Shown here piece by piece: positions 31,053 to 39,364 of a stretch of 39,364 nt of DNA. The stretch comes from a virus. Under the pieces are notes generated by a model that searched no databases, had not been told where the DNA came from, and was given only the letters and a program-made list of their open reading frames with translations. How positions within the stretch are numbered: the stretch's first letter is position 1; the number at the start of each line of letters is the position of its first letter. The translations under genes and the position numbers were made by a program. The stretch covers positions 1-39,364 of the IMG/VR virus record IMGVR_UViG_3300048823_000350. One strand, 5' to 3'.

Positions 31053-33093
31053 ACTCCCTCCTCACGCCGTACTTTCGGAACAGATGGAAGACAGGTTACG
31101 AGGACGTCGCCTGGTCGCGGCAGTGTTCCTTACATTCCGATTCGACCCCGAGTTTTTCGAACAGGAGATTCTGCCCGTTTTTCTCGACGTGCCCCTGAGC
31201 CACGCATCCGCAATCAAACTAGTACAACTCGAAGATGCGATGCGCTCTGTTCCGGTTGGCGTGGCCGTGTACTTCGACCAGAATGGTCTCGTGCCTGAAG
31301 CCGGCCCCTCCAAGCTTGATGTGAAGCGCATCGCGGTTCGCCACCGAACCGGCATTTTTCACCCCAAGAACGTGTTTGCGCTCGTCGAAGACAATGATCC
31401 CGACGATGAGGGTCACAGGGCCAGGACGCTGATCGTATCTTGCCTGTCAGCTAATCTCACGCGCGCTGGTTGGTGGGAGAACGTTGAGGTGTGCCACACC
31501 GAGGAAATCATCGAAGGTGACTTCACGCGGTTGGGCGACGATTTGGTTAGGTTCCTTGAAGGACTGGAACGCCGCGTCGGAGAAAAGGATTCGGACGGCC
31601 ACGAACCGCTCCGGGCGATCCGGGATTTCGTTCGGAACACCTACCAGCGCGAGCGGCGTTCGGGGAACGGCATTCTTTACCCACATTTCTTCGAAGGGCG
31701 CACGTCTGTAACGGAATTTCTTCGTTCGGTTGCCGACCGTTCGCTCGATGGCATGAACTTGGAGATTATCTCGCCATACTTCGATGGCGGGCCCACGTCT
31801 GTACCACTTAATGACCTAATCAACGAGTTCAGGCCGCGAGAAGTGCGGGTCTTCCTGCCGAGGGCCCACACCGGCGAGGCACTTTGTTCGCCCGAGATCT
31901 ACGAGTCGGTCCGAGGCCTGCCGAATGTCAGCTGGGGCCGCATGCCTCAGGAACTGTTGCGCAGTGGAAGTGGTGAGAGCGCACGCCAGCGGATGGTTCA
32001 TGCTAAGGTCTATCGATTCTTTACACCGCAACCCAAGTCCGAAGTGCTGTTCATCGGCTCGGTCAATCTCACGGCCCCGGCTCATCGGCCTGGTGGCAAT
32101 CTTGAAACAGGCTTTCTCGTGGAACTGTCTCCAGCTCGACGACCCGACTGGTGGTTGATTGCTGATGCCTCGCGTCCACGGGAGTACAAACCGAGTCTCG
32201 AAGACGAAGGCAATGCCACTGCCGGTGGCTCCAAGCTGTCGGTGAGGTTTTGGTGGAACAAGACGACGGCTGAAACGTACTGGGATGACTCGTCGGCGTC
32301 GCCGAAGCTTAACATCACCTCGCAGGGCATCGAGATATTCTCGGTGGATGGCCTGCCACCGAAAGCATGGTGCCCCCTCCCCGCTGAGGCATACACAGAG
32401 TTGCAGCGAGTTCTTCGCTCGACATCCATCCTTACGGTTGTCGGTGATGGGAAGGAGCCTGGCTTGATTCTAGTGCAAGAGGAGGGCATGTCTCACCGTC
32501 CTTCACTTATGTTTGATCTGTCCCCAGCGGAGATTCTCCGCTATTGGTCACTACTCACAACGGCTCAGCGAGCCGCGTTCCTCGAGGCTCGGGCACCGGA
32601 GTTCGCATTGATGGGTGAAGGAGCCGCTTTGGTGTCGCGGTATGCGCCTCTCGCACAGACGCAGACGTTCTTCGAACGATTTGCGGGCATCTTTCTGGCA
32701 TTCGGAAATGTTGAACGAAGCGTCCGTTCCGCCCTCCGCGAGGGCCGTGGGCGTGAGGCCACGTATCGACTGTTCGGGCAGAAGTACGATTCGCTCGGCA
32801 GCCTCCTGAAGAGAGTCCTCAAAGACAGCACGGCCGGGGAGGGCGACCTCGTCGATCACTACGTGATCGTTATGTGCGCTCAGCAACTTGTACAGGAGCT
32901 CCGCCGGGAGCAGTGTGAGTTTTGGCGGGAGCATGCATCGGACGGGAAGTGCTTGCAGGAGCAACTCGGCGTCGCTGCATCCTTGCGTGAACGCCTAATT
33001 GCCAGTGATCGTGCTGAGATGCCGGCTTTTCTAGATTGGTTCGACCGATGGTTCTTGCAGCGGGCAACGCCCGTCGTGACGGAGGCCCGTTGA
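31045..33093 (+). CDS. Phospholipase-D-like (HxK/SxN) protein, 682 aa
   Basis: The start is GTG at 31045 with AGGAG 8 bases upstream; it overlaps the previous gene by 8 bases. Two PLD-type half-motifs are visible: 'HPK' (H106, K108) with 'SANLT' (about 135-139), and 'HAK' (H319, K321) with 'GSVNLT' (S339, N341). This spacing fits one two-repeat PLD catalytic fold of about 350 residues. The Asp that normally follows HxK is not obvious in either half, so activity is uncertain. Residues 370-682 have no recognised domain. PLD proteins in defence loci such as DISARM DrmC are thought to be nucleases. The gene joins the helicase through a TTGA overlap. No signal peptide is visible, so a cytoplasmic nuclease is likelier than a lipase. 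Confidence 0.75.
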   Translation: MPELPPHAVLSEQMEDRLRGRRLVAAVFLTFRFDPEFFEQEILPVFLDVPLSHASAIKLVQLEDAMRSVPVGVAVYFDQNGLVPEAGPSKLDVKRIAVRHRTGIFHPKNVFALVEDNDPDDEGHRARTLIVSCLSANLTRAGWWENVEVCHTEEIIEGDFTRLGDDLVRFLEGLERRVGEKDSDGHEPLRAIRDFVRNTYQRERRSGNGILYPHFFEGRTSVTEFLRSVADRSLDGMNLEIISPYFDGGPTSVPLNDLINEFRPREVRVFLPRAHTGEALCSPEIYESVRGLPNVSWGRMPQELLRSGSGESARQRMVHAKVYRFFTPQPKSEVLFIGSVNLTAPAHRPGGNLETGFLVELSPARRPDWWLIADASRPREYKPSLEDEGNATAGGSKLSVRFWWNKTTAETYWDDSSASPKLNITSQGIEIFSVDGLPPKAWCPLPAEAYTELQRVLRSTSILTVVGDGKEPGLILVQEEGMSHRPSLMFDLSPAEILRYWSLLTTAQRAAFLEARAPEFALMGEGAALVSRYAPLAQTQTFFERFAGIFLAFGNVERSVRSALREGRGREATYRLFGQKYDSLGSLLKRVLKDSTAGEGDLVDHYVIVMCAQQLVQELRREQCEFWREHASDGKCLQEQLGVAASLRERLIASDRAEMPAFLDWFDRWFLQRATPVVTEAR

Positions 33094-36000
33094 TCGACTT
33101 GACCGCTGCTCGCCAGTTGCTCGACTTTGGCGCCCGCATTGGGCAAGGTCCTCGCGCGGAGGAACAGCTCGAGGGAGCCGTGGCAATCCATAACATTTTG
33201 GAGAAACAAAGAGTTGCGTACCTCGCCGACGAGGTTGGCATGGGCAAGACCTACGTGGCACTTGGTGCCCTGGCACTGTTTCGCCACTTTCAACCCAACT
33301 TTCGGGCGCTTGTAATTGCCCCAAAGGAGAATATCCAGCGCAAATGGATGAAGGAGTTCCGAAACTTCGTCGCATACAATATCAAGTTTCCCGATCTCCG
33401 GGTGGCCACAATCGATCGGCAGCCCGCGCGGCCGCTCGTAGCCTGCGACAACTTGATGGCGTTCGTCCGTGAGGTGGTGGTTGATCCAAAACGCGATTTT
33501 TTTCTACGGCTGAGTTCGTTCAGCTTGGCTCTTGGAGACGACGCGGAGCGACGAGGTTGGAAACGGGTTCGCGACGAGCTGCGACAGGAAGTGCCATGGC
33601 TAGCCGATGCAACGCTCGATCTTCGGAGCAATAAGGATCTTTTCAAGGATAATTTCGCGAGGGCCGTCTGTTGTGCGCTACCGGTATTCGACCTGGTTAT
33701 CGTGGATGAAGGGCACAACCTCAAACACGGTTTCAAGGTCGGTGTCGCGGCCAGGAACCGGGTTCTAGCCTTAGCGTTCGGCCATCCCTCCGAGCACGAG
33801 GCCAAACGCGAGCTTCCTGGATACGGACCACGTGCCAACCGTGTGCTGTTTTTGTCGGCGACACCGCTCGAGGAGACCTACACGCACGTCTGGAACCAGC
33901 TAGATGTTTTTGGATTAGGCGGGAATTTTGACGGGTTGCGGGACGAGAAGTTAAGCGAGGATCAGAGGAAGCAGGCTGCAGCAAAGTTCATTGTTCGTCG
34001 TGTGACCACGATGCGTGTCGGCGGCGAGGACCTGACGAAGAATCAGTACCGCCGCGAGTGGCGGCATGGAGGCGTTCACAAATACGACGAGCCTATCGGC
34101 AGGGGCGATGATCGTCAGCGCCTGGTCGTGGCGCTTGTTCAGAAGAAAGTGGCCGAACTCCTCGGATCAGAGAAGTTCGGTATGTCGTTCCAGATCGGAA
34201 TGCTCGCCTCGTTCGAAAGTTTCTTGGAGACGACTCGCCTGAAGCGAGCCGTCGACGATGGTGCTAACTTCGATGACGCGGACCAGACGGCTGACGTGAA
34301 GGACGAAACTCTCCGGATGGCCGCGCGGGAGGGCATTGATGTGCGTGACGTCAATCGCTTGGCCCGAAACTACAGAGACATTTTCGGAAAAGAAATGCCG
34401 CACCCGAAGATGGATGCCCTTGTTGAGTCCCTCAAGAACGCCTGGACGACTGGGAAGAAGGCCCTCATCTTCGTTCGGCGTGTTAAGTCTGTTGAGGAGC
34501 TAAAACGCAAGCTCGATGGTGAGTACAACTCCTGGCTGATTGGAACTCTGCGAGAACGGCTCCCGCAAAGCGCCAATGCGCGTTTCGATGAAGTTGTAAA
34601 GACGTACCAGGAGGAAAAGAGAGAGGCTGAGGCAGCACGACGGGTGCGCTCGACAGCCGCCCAGACGGCGGGCACTTCGGAAGGTGATCTGGACATTGAT
34701 GATCGCGGTGGCACCGATACCTTCTTCGCTTGGTTTTTCCGCGGTGAAGGTCCAAAGGGCGTAGTCAGCGGTGCAAACGTTCAACGGCGCTTTATCCAAA
34801 AAGGGACTGTGTACTCGACCTTTTTTGAAGACAACTACGTCATGGATCTCCTGGGTGCCAGACCAGGTGGCGTGACGGACGCCTTGGGCAAGACGCTTCG
34901 GTTGGAGTCTCACCAGTTGCGGAACGAGCTTAGCCGGCGTGCTGCGAAGTACATAGGTCGCGCGAAACGGCTTCAGCGAGCAGATCGTATGGAGGCTGCT
35001 CAAGCGGCTGCTCTCGAGCTGCTGAGAGAGCGGCAAGACGTCTTGGGAGAGAGAGCGCGAATTATCTGGCACGAGCGGTTCGAGAACTCGATTCGAAGGG
35101 GCTCTGTGAGCGAAGCCCCGGACGTTTCTGAAGGGCTCGAACATGCGACGTTCTTTACGGAGTTGAGGAGGGCAGATCGTTCAGAGCTGCGGAACGCACT
35201 TTGGCCAGCCCCTCGTCCCGGGTCCGTGCGTGAGCAATTTCGCGAGCAACAGCAGCGAGCTCAGATGCTGGAAACGGCGGCGCGCCTTGGACACTCGCTC
35301 ATTGATCTCTACATCCTGACGATCCACCGGATCGGAAGCCTCGAGCAGCGAACCCTCGAAGTCGAGAGCGGTGAAGAGAGTGCTGTCCTGGAACGCCGCC
35401 GCATTGACGAATATCTCGACGTCCTGGAGAAACAGCGCGCTACACCTCTTGGCGACCGAAGCTGGGCGGCCTTCGACGAACTCGAACAGATAGCTGCGAA
35501 CTTCGATTTGATCCTCGATGTGAATGCCCCAGATGTTCGGACTCAGAAACTCGCGGAGAGCAGGCGCGACCTTGGATCGATTCTCGGCGAACAGCAGCCG
35601 GTGGGTGGGATGTCCGGCCAGGTGAACCGAAGACTAGTCCAACAGTTCCGTATGCCAGGCTATCCGTTCGTTCTGGTCACGACAGATCTTTTGCAGGAAG
35701 GAGAGGATCTGCATACGTTTTGCTCTGCCGTACACCATTACGGCATCGCCTGGACGCCGTCGTCCATGGAGCAGCGTATAGGACGAATCGACCGTGTGCG
35801 TTCACTGTCAGACAGGCGTTTGTCCGGCACGGAAGCTATTCGAGATGGTGCAGATCTTCTCCAGGTTTACTACCCATATCTCGATGACACTGTGGAGGTC
35901 CTTCAGGTACAGCTCGCTCTCGAACGGATGAACACGTTCCTACGACTAATGCACGAGGGTCTGTCCGTTCCGAAGGGCGATCATCGCCGAGTTGACGTCA

Positions 36001-36611
36001 GTCGCGAACTGGTCGATGGCCGTCGAACGGTCGAAGCAATTCGCGGGCGGCTCCAAAGTGCGTTTCCGATACCCGGTTGGGCGCTTCACGGAGAACGGCA
36101 GTCGCTGGCGACTGACGCCGACATGGTGGCAGCCGTGCTCGATCGGTTCGAAAGGCTGTCAGTGTCTGAATACTCTGGGCTGCCAATTGAATGGGAGCCA
36201 TACTCGCGGAACGGCACCTTGCTGGGCACAGTGACGCTTGCAACCGGCCGCATCCAACCTTTTGCCCTCCTGCTAAAATCCGATGGCGAACGCCTGGTTG
36301 TCAGGTGTGTGAGCCCCATCGGGCGTGTGGAACCCGAATCGACGATGGCGGCCGTTGAGGAAAGCGCAAGGATGCGCCGGGTGAGACTCGGAGCAATTCT
36401 CGGGCGAGACGAGGCCCTTTACGATCTCACCGTCGAGGATGACGTATTGCTGACGGACCCGTCTCAAGACATCGCACGAATAACGGTCCTCTTGAACCGT
36501 GTCGTTGAGCAATCCGACATGCTTGAGCAAATTCATCTTCCGATGCTAGACCAGCCGATGGCTACTTTCGAATCGGATCTCGAGCGGGAAGGAGACGCCG
36601 ACCGTGGCTGA
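33090..36611 (+). CDS. Large SF2/SNF2-like helicase or translocase, 1173 aa
   Basis: An ATP-driven DNA (or RNA) motor. Walker A 'GMGKT' (50-54) is followed by motif II 'DEGH' (206-209), 'FLSATPLEE' (motif III), 'KALIFVRRVKSVEEL' (motif IV), 'VTTDLLQEGEDLH' (motif V) and 'QRIGRIDR' (895-902, motif VI). A long helical insertion of about 300 residues separates the two RecA-like lobes. About 270 residues beyond motif VI are unassigned. The start is TTG at 33090, with GGAGG 4 bases upstream and a TTGA overlap with the PLD-like stop; an ATG at 33048 lacks such a site. It is probably the engine of the cargo system, like DrmD in DISARM. Confidence 0.85.
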   Translation: MIDLTAARQLLDFGARIGQGPRAEEQLEGAVAIHNILEKQRVAYLADEVGMGKTYVALGALALFRHFQPNFRALVIAPKENIQRKWMKEFRNFVAYNIKFPDLRVATIDRQPARPLVACDNLMAFVREVVVDPKRDFFLRLSSFSLALGDDAERRGWKRVRDELRQEVPWLADATLDLRSNKDLFKDNFARAVCCALPVFDLVIVDEGHNLKHGFKVGVAARNRVLALAFGHPSEHEAKRELPGYGPRANRVLFLSATPLEETYTHVWNQLDVFGLGGNFDGLRDEKLSEDQRKQAAAKFIVRRVTTMRVGGEDLTKNQYRREWRHGGVHKYDEPIGRGDDRQRLVVALVQKKVAELLGSEKFGMSFQIGMLASFESFLETTRLKRAVDDGANFDDADQTADVKDETLRMAAREGIDVRDVNRLARNYRDIFGKEMPHPKMDALVESLKNAWTTGKKALIFVRRVKSVEELKRKLDGEYNSWLIGTLRERLPQSANARFDEVVKTYQEEKREAEAARRVRSTAAQTAGTSEGDLDIDDRGGTDTFFAWFFRGEGPKGVVSGANVQRRFIQKGTVYSTFFEDNYVMDLLGARPGGVTDALGKTLRLESHQLRNELSRRAAKYIGRAKRLQRADRMEAAQAAALELLRERQDVLGERARIIWHERFENSIRRGSVSEAPDVSEGLEHATFFTELRRADRSELRNALWPAPRPGSVREQFREQQQRAQMLETAARLGHSLIDLYILTIHRIGSLEQRTLEVESGEESAVLERRRIDEYLDVLEKQRATPLGDRSWAAFDELEQIAANFDLILDVNAPDVRTQKLAESRRDLGSILGEQQPVGGMSGQVNRRLVQQFRMPGYPFVLVTTDLLQEGEDLHTFCSAVHHYGIAWTPSSMEQRIGRIDRVRSLSDRRLSGTEAIRDGADLLQVYYPYLDDTVEVLQVQLALERMNTFLRLMHEGLSVPKGDHRRVDVSRELVDGRRTVEAIRGRLQSAFPIPGWALHGERQSLATDADMVAAVLDRFERLSVSEYSGLPIEWEPYSRNGTLLGTVTLATGRIQPFALLLKSDGERLVVRCVSPIGRVEPESTMAAVEESARMRRVRLGAILGRDEALYDLTVEDDVLLTDPSQDIARITVLLNRVVEQSDMLEQIHLPMLDQPMATFESDLEREGDADRG

Positions 36612-36978
36612 TTGGAGGCAATTCTGCCGTGGCGAGGAAGGAATATCCATCGATGGGGACGCAGTCGAAGTTGTTACGACCGCAGAACGGCATCAACGCA
36701 TCGCAGTTCGTGAGTCCACCGAAACGTTTGAACTAACCGGCATCGTTGCCCGTCCATCTGCGATCGACGGTATTACAAACGTTGCGCTCCGAGTCTGGCG
36801 TCGCAACCGGGCGATGCAACTAGTGGGGTTTAGGCTCGACCAGAAAGGTCGGCTTGTCGGCGAAGCATGGGTACCAAAGGCGGGCCTGACCCGGGACGAG
36901 TTCCTGCTCTATGTCAAGCGCGTCGCAGACGAGTGCGACCTCTTCGAGTATCATTTGACGGGTAAAGACCGAGAGTAG
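36604..36978 (+). CDS. Small cargo-operon partner protein, 124 aa
   Basis: GTG start at 36604 with AAGGAG about 10 bases upstream, overlapping the helicase gene by 8 bases. The protein is alpha/beta: 'DAVEVVTTAERHQRIAVRESTETFELTGIVA', 'ALRVWRRNRAMQLVGFRLDQKGRLVGEAWVP', then helix 'TRDEFLLYVKRVADECDLFEYHLTG'. The final helix-strand layout recalls YbjN/type III secretion chaperone-like folds, which bind partner proteins, but this is weak. Strict coupling suggests a fixed ratio with the helicase, so a regulatory or specificity subunit is plausible. It is the last gene of the operon. Confidence 0.65.
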   Translation: MADWRQFCRGEEGISIDGDAVEVVTTAERHQRIAVRESTETFELTGIVARPSAIDGITNVALRVWRRNRAMQLVGFRLDQKGRLVGEAWVPKAGLTRDEFLLYVKRVADECDLFEYHLTGKDRE

Positions 36979-37517
36979 GCTGCAGCCGAGACTCTCAGCC
37001 CGCGTCGATGTACTGACATTGTATTGTCCATGCTGGGGCAAACCACCAATTTGAGTAGCCCATTTAGAATCAATGTTTTTGCCAGTGTCTCTCGACCGTC
37101 AAATACCCTTTGTTTCACTTGGGGAGCCAATTCTTCCCACCCCGGAATTCAAGTCCCCTGTTGTTAACAGCATCGCCGTTCCTACGCCCGCCACTCGGCG
37201 TCGCGTTTTCCTCAACATAGCCATGGGTTTGCGGTGAATGCCGCCTCTCTGCGGCAGGCCTCGGAGATTCTCCGTTTGCGCCCCGGTGAGTCCACGGGCG
37301 CGAGTTTCCTGCCGACCTCTCCTCTTCTCCGCAGGGTGCCCCGCCTTATTTAACAGCCCGGTTCGTCTCGACCGACGTGGGTGTGTACAACTTTCGGAAT
37401 TCTTGCGTATGTTTACAGCGGGAGAAGCGCACGCTGATCCCATATCCCACCGGACAGCGGAACGACCGCCAGGCGGACAACGCTGTGGGTGCCAAATCCA
37501 CAGCGAGGTGATCCGTC
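36979..37517. other. 539-bp noncoding region between cargo and integration modules
   Basis: No supported gene. It is locally more AT-rich in its first 150 bases. It contains a hairpin TGCCGC-CTCTCT-GCGGCA (37239-37256), and 6 bases on a 13-bp palindrome CGGAGA-T-TCTCCG (37262-37274). Large serine integrases usually have their attachment site and promoter next to the gene, so this is the natural place for both, but no core can be named without a bacterial-side partner. Confidence 0.5.
37239..37274. repeat. Paired palindromes upstream of the integration genes
   Basis: A 6-bp stem with 6-base loop (37239-37256) is followed 6 bases later by a perfect 13-bp palindrome centred on T37268. They may be operator or recombinase-binding dyads. 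Their position about 250 bases before the first integration gene fits either role. Confidence 0.35.
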
Positions 37518-37706
37518 TTGGCTGTTCCGAGCGAAGAACTGCAATCCATCGCCAGCATCCTGGCCGCCGGCTACCTGCGATACCGCCGCAGAATCCGGCG
37601 CGAAGAACCACTTGATAACCCGGCCACTTCAAGCCCTCATGGACACGAGGTTAACGGTCCAGAGAAAGGAGAAGGCCTTGGAGACCACGGTCCGAAAAGA
37701 GATTGA
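37518..37706 (+). CDS. Small protein preceding DUF2924, 62 aa
   Basis: A TTG start at 37518 preceded by GAGGTGATC, a very strong Shine-Dalgarno match, about 5-6 bases away. The first 30 residues are a hydrophobic/basic helix 'SEELQSIASILAAGYLRYRRRIRRE'; the rest is polar and charged, with 'HGHEVNGPEKGEGL'. The gene overlaps the DUF2924 gene by 29 bases. I recall similar short proteins with an 'ILAAGYLR' helix ahead of DUF2924-recombinase pairs; this memory is unverified. Function unknown. Confidence 0.6.
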   Translation: MAVPSEELQSIASILAAGYLRYRRRIRREEPLDNPATSSPHGHEVNGPEKGEGLGDHGPKRD

Positions 37707-38196
37707 AGCATTGCGCCACATGACGTTGGGCCAACTGAAAGAGAAGTACGCCGAGGCGTTCGGCGAGGAGACGCGCTCCCACCACAAGCACTTCCTGTTC
37801 CGCCGCGTTGCCTGGAGGATTCAGGCGCTGGCAGAGGGCGGTCTGTCGGAACGGGCGCGCCGCCGCGCCCTGGAGATCGCCAACGACGCCGACCTGCGCG
37901 TCCGTGCGCCGAAAACGACGTTCCAGCAAGACTTCAGCCTGTCGTCCGCCAGCGCAGTGAAGGGGCGCGTGACCGCCGAAGCTGATCCGCGATTGCCCGC
38001 GACCGGCGGTACTGTTGAACGCCGCTACAAGGGCCGGGACATCGTCGTGAACGTCCGGGATGAGGGCTTCGAGTACGACGGGAAGCTCTACAAATCGTTG
38101 AGCGCGATTGCCCTCGAGGTGACCGGCACCAAGTGGAATGGCTTCCTCTTCTTCGGGTGCGCGGCGGACAACGGGGGAACGAATGAAGAACGGTAG
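37678..38196 (+). CDS. DUF2924 family protein
   Basis: A 172-residue protein of the DUF2924 family: 'EIEALRHMTLGQLKEKYAEAFGEETRSHHKHFLFRRVAWRIQALAEGGLSERARRRALEIAND' then a basic middle. The C-terminal domain has 'ERRYKGRDIVVNVRDEGFEYDGKLYKSLSAIALEVTGTKWNGFLFFG', a RAMA-like beta domain that may touch nucleic acid or protein. The TTG at 37678 has AAAGGAGAA just upstream; an ATG at 37639 would add 13 residues but lacks a site. It overlaps the recombinase start by 14 bases. DUF2924 is regularly beside serine recombinases, so it is probably an accessory factor of the recombination module. Biochemical role unknown. Confidence 0.85.
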   Translation: METTVRKEIEALRHMTLGQLKEKYAEAFGEETRSHHKHFLFRRVAWRIQALAEGGLSERARRRALEIANDADLRVRAPKTTFQQDFSLSSASAVKGRVTAEADPRLPATGGTVERRYKGRDIVVNVRDEGFEYDGKLYKSLSAIALEVTGTKWNGFLFFGCAADNGGTNEER

Positions 38197-39364
38197 CGGC
38201 AGGCGCGCGCCGGCGGCCGCGCCGGAACCTGCGTCGGACAAGGTGATCCGGTGCGCGATCTACACGCGGAAGTCCACAGAGGAAGGCCTCCAGCAGGACT
38301 TCAGCTCATTGGACGCGCAGCGGGAGGCCGGCGAGGCCTTCATCGCGAGCCAGCGGAATGAGGGATGGCAGTTGGTGCCGGAGCGGTTCGACGATGGCGG
38401 CTTCACCGGCGGCAATATGGACCGACCAGCCCTAAAGCGCCTTCTCGCAGCCATTGAGGCTGGTCGCGTGAACTGCGTGGTCGTCTACAAGGTGGACCGG
38501 CTGAGCCGATCCCTGATGGACTTCGCCCGGATGATGGAGTTGTTCGACCGCTGCGGTGCCAGCTTCGTCTCGGTCACGCAGCAGTTCAACACGATCAACT
38601 CCCTGGGCCGGTTGACGCTCAACATCCTGCTTTCATTCGCTCAGTTCGAACGGGAACTGATCTCGAAGCGGACCCGCGACAAGATGTGTGCCGCGCGCAG
38701 GAAGGGCAAGTGGATCGGCGGGCACCCGGTGCTCGGCTACGACATCGACACCAAGGCGCGCCGCCTCGTCGTGAATCCGGATGAAGCGCACCAGGTGCGG
38801 ACCATCTTCGATCAATACCTCGAACTTGGTGCCATGTTGCCTGTCCTGCAGGACTTGGACGGGCGCGGCTGGCAAACGAAACGGTGGACAACCGAGGCTG
38901 GCCAGACACGGGGTGGTAAGGCCTTCACCAAGAGTCTGCTGTACGGGGTCCTCACGAACGCCATCTACACCGGCCAGGTGAATCACAAAGGCACTCTCTT
39001 TCCCGGCGAGCACGAGGCGATCATCGAACGCGCCACATGGGAACGGGCTCAGGACATGCTCGACAGCAACGGCCGCACGAACGGTGGCGGTGCCAAAAAC
39101 AAGTACGGCGCTCTCCTGCGCGGACTGCTTTTCTGCGTGCCATGCGGCACCGCGATGGTGCACACCTACTCGGTCAGAGGTTCCAAGCGTTACCGTTACT
39201 ACGTCTGTTACAACGCCCAGCAACGCGGTTGGAAAAACTGCAAGACGAAATCCGTGTCCGCCCAGGCCGTCGAGAACGTGGTGCTGGCCGCCATCCGGCG
39301 GCTTGGCTCTGATCAGCAGTTGGCGGCGGAAGTGGTGCGCCAGGCGCGTGAGCACCTGGCGCAC
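38183..39364 (+). CDS. Large serine recombinase/integrase (3' end beyond window)
   Basis: 394 residues are present, cut by the window end. The catalytic resolvase domain (about 22-175) has the nucleophile S31 in 'YTRKSTEEG', 'VVYKVDRLSRSLMDFARMM' and the E-helix 'FAQFERELISKRTRDKM'. The Recombinase domain follows ('GHPVLGYDIDTKARRLVVNPDEAHQVRTIF', 'YTGQVNHKG'). A zinc-ribbon region then has two visible pairs, 'FCVPC' and the later 'VCYNAQQRGWKNC'. The protein should catalyse integration and excision at attP/attB. The ATG at 38183 has GGGGGA 4 bases upstream and overlaps the DUF2924 stop. The missing part is probably the coiled-coil and C-terminal tail. Confidence 0.92.
   Translation, partial: MKNGSGRRAPAAAPEPASDKVIRCAIYTRKSTEEGLQQDFSSLDAQREAGEAFIASQRNEGWQLVPERFDDGGFTGGNMDRPALKRLLAAIEAGRVNCVVVYKVDRLSRSLMDFARMMELFDRCGASFVSVTQQFNTINSLGRLTLNILLSFAQFERELISKRTRDKMCAARRKGKWIGGHPVLGYDIDTKARRLVVNPDEAHQVRTIFDQYLELGAMLPVLQDLDGRGWQTKRWTTEAGQTRGGKAFTKSLLYGVLTNAIYTGQVNHKGTLFPGEHEAIIERATWERAQDMLDSNGRTNGGGAKNKYGALLRGLLFCVPCGTAMVHTYSVRGSKRYRYYVCYNAQQRGWKNCKTKSVSAQAVENVVLAAIRRLGSDQQLAAEVVRQAREHLAH

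Noticed and set aside
28216-36978. Calling the cargo operon DISARM
   Set aside because: Only the PLD and helicase parts are reminiscent. No methyltransferase, DUF1998 protein or DrmA-like second helicase is present.
37120-37170. A TTCAAGTCCCC stretch resembling a tRNA T-arm
   Set aside because: The flanking bases do not form the T-stem and no other cloverleaf arms can be found, so no tRNA or tRNA fragment is claimed.
1-39364. CRISPR arrays, rRNA, tRNA or insertion sequences
   Set aside because: No regularly spaced repeats of CRISPR length, no recognisable RNA genes, and no transposase with terminal repeats were found on either strand.

Overview
This window is a GC-rich mosaic prophage or phage-derived element. 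Every convincing gene reads on the + strand. The host cannot be named from sequence alone. The GC content, frequent Shine-Dalgarno sequences, GTG/TTG starts, and the DUF2924 plus large serine recombinase pair would fit a soil-type Gram-negative such as an acidobacterium or an alphaproteobacterium; this is inference.

Left module (1 to about 6.35 kb): an AlpA-like excisionase/regulator, five small unknown genes, a large primase-polymerase/D5-type helicase, and a noncoding region rich in GTGACGGTT repeats that looks like a replication origin. A small-terminase-like protein and a short protein resembling the DNA-binding end of serine recombinases follow. Glutamate is mostly GAA here. The layout resembles the replication module of a phage satellite.

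Structural module (about 6.35 to 28.1 kb): a lambda-type siphophage late operon. It runs portal (apparently missing its N-terminus), S49 head protease with a nested scaffold start, capsid cement protein, major capsid protein, connectors, tail tube, and tail-assembly chaperone with a C CCA AAC -1 frameshift site. It continues with the tape measure, a zinc-finger/coiled-coil insert gene, a minor tail protein, a very large tail hub with a four-cysteine cluster, a tail fibre with a possible glycosidase barrel, and a GH73-type lysin. Glutamate is mostly GAG. No large terminase or holin is visible, so the element is either defective, dependent on another phage, or misjoined near 6.35 kb.

Cargo module (28.2 to 37.0 kb): five tightly packed genes form one translationally coupled operon. 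They encode a Cas4-like/DEDD-exonuclease fusion (DUF2779-like), an unknown 439-residue protein, a phospholipase-D-like protein, a 1173-residue SF2/SNF2-like helicase, and a 124-residue partner. Its position between the lysin and the integrase, and its nuclease/helicase content, make it the best candidate here for an undescribed anti-phage defence system. It is reminiscent of DISARM (PLD plus SNF2 helicase) but has no methyltransferase or DUF1998 protein.

Integration module (37.5 kb to the end): a 62-residue protein, a DUF2924 protein and a large serine recombinase that runs off the window. The 0.54-kb gap before them holds palindromes and is a plausible regulatory or attachment region.
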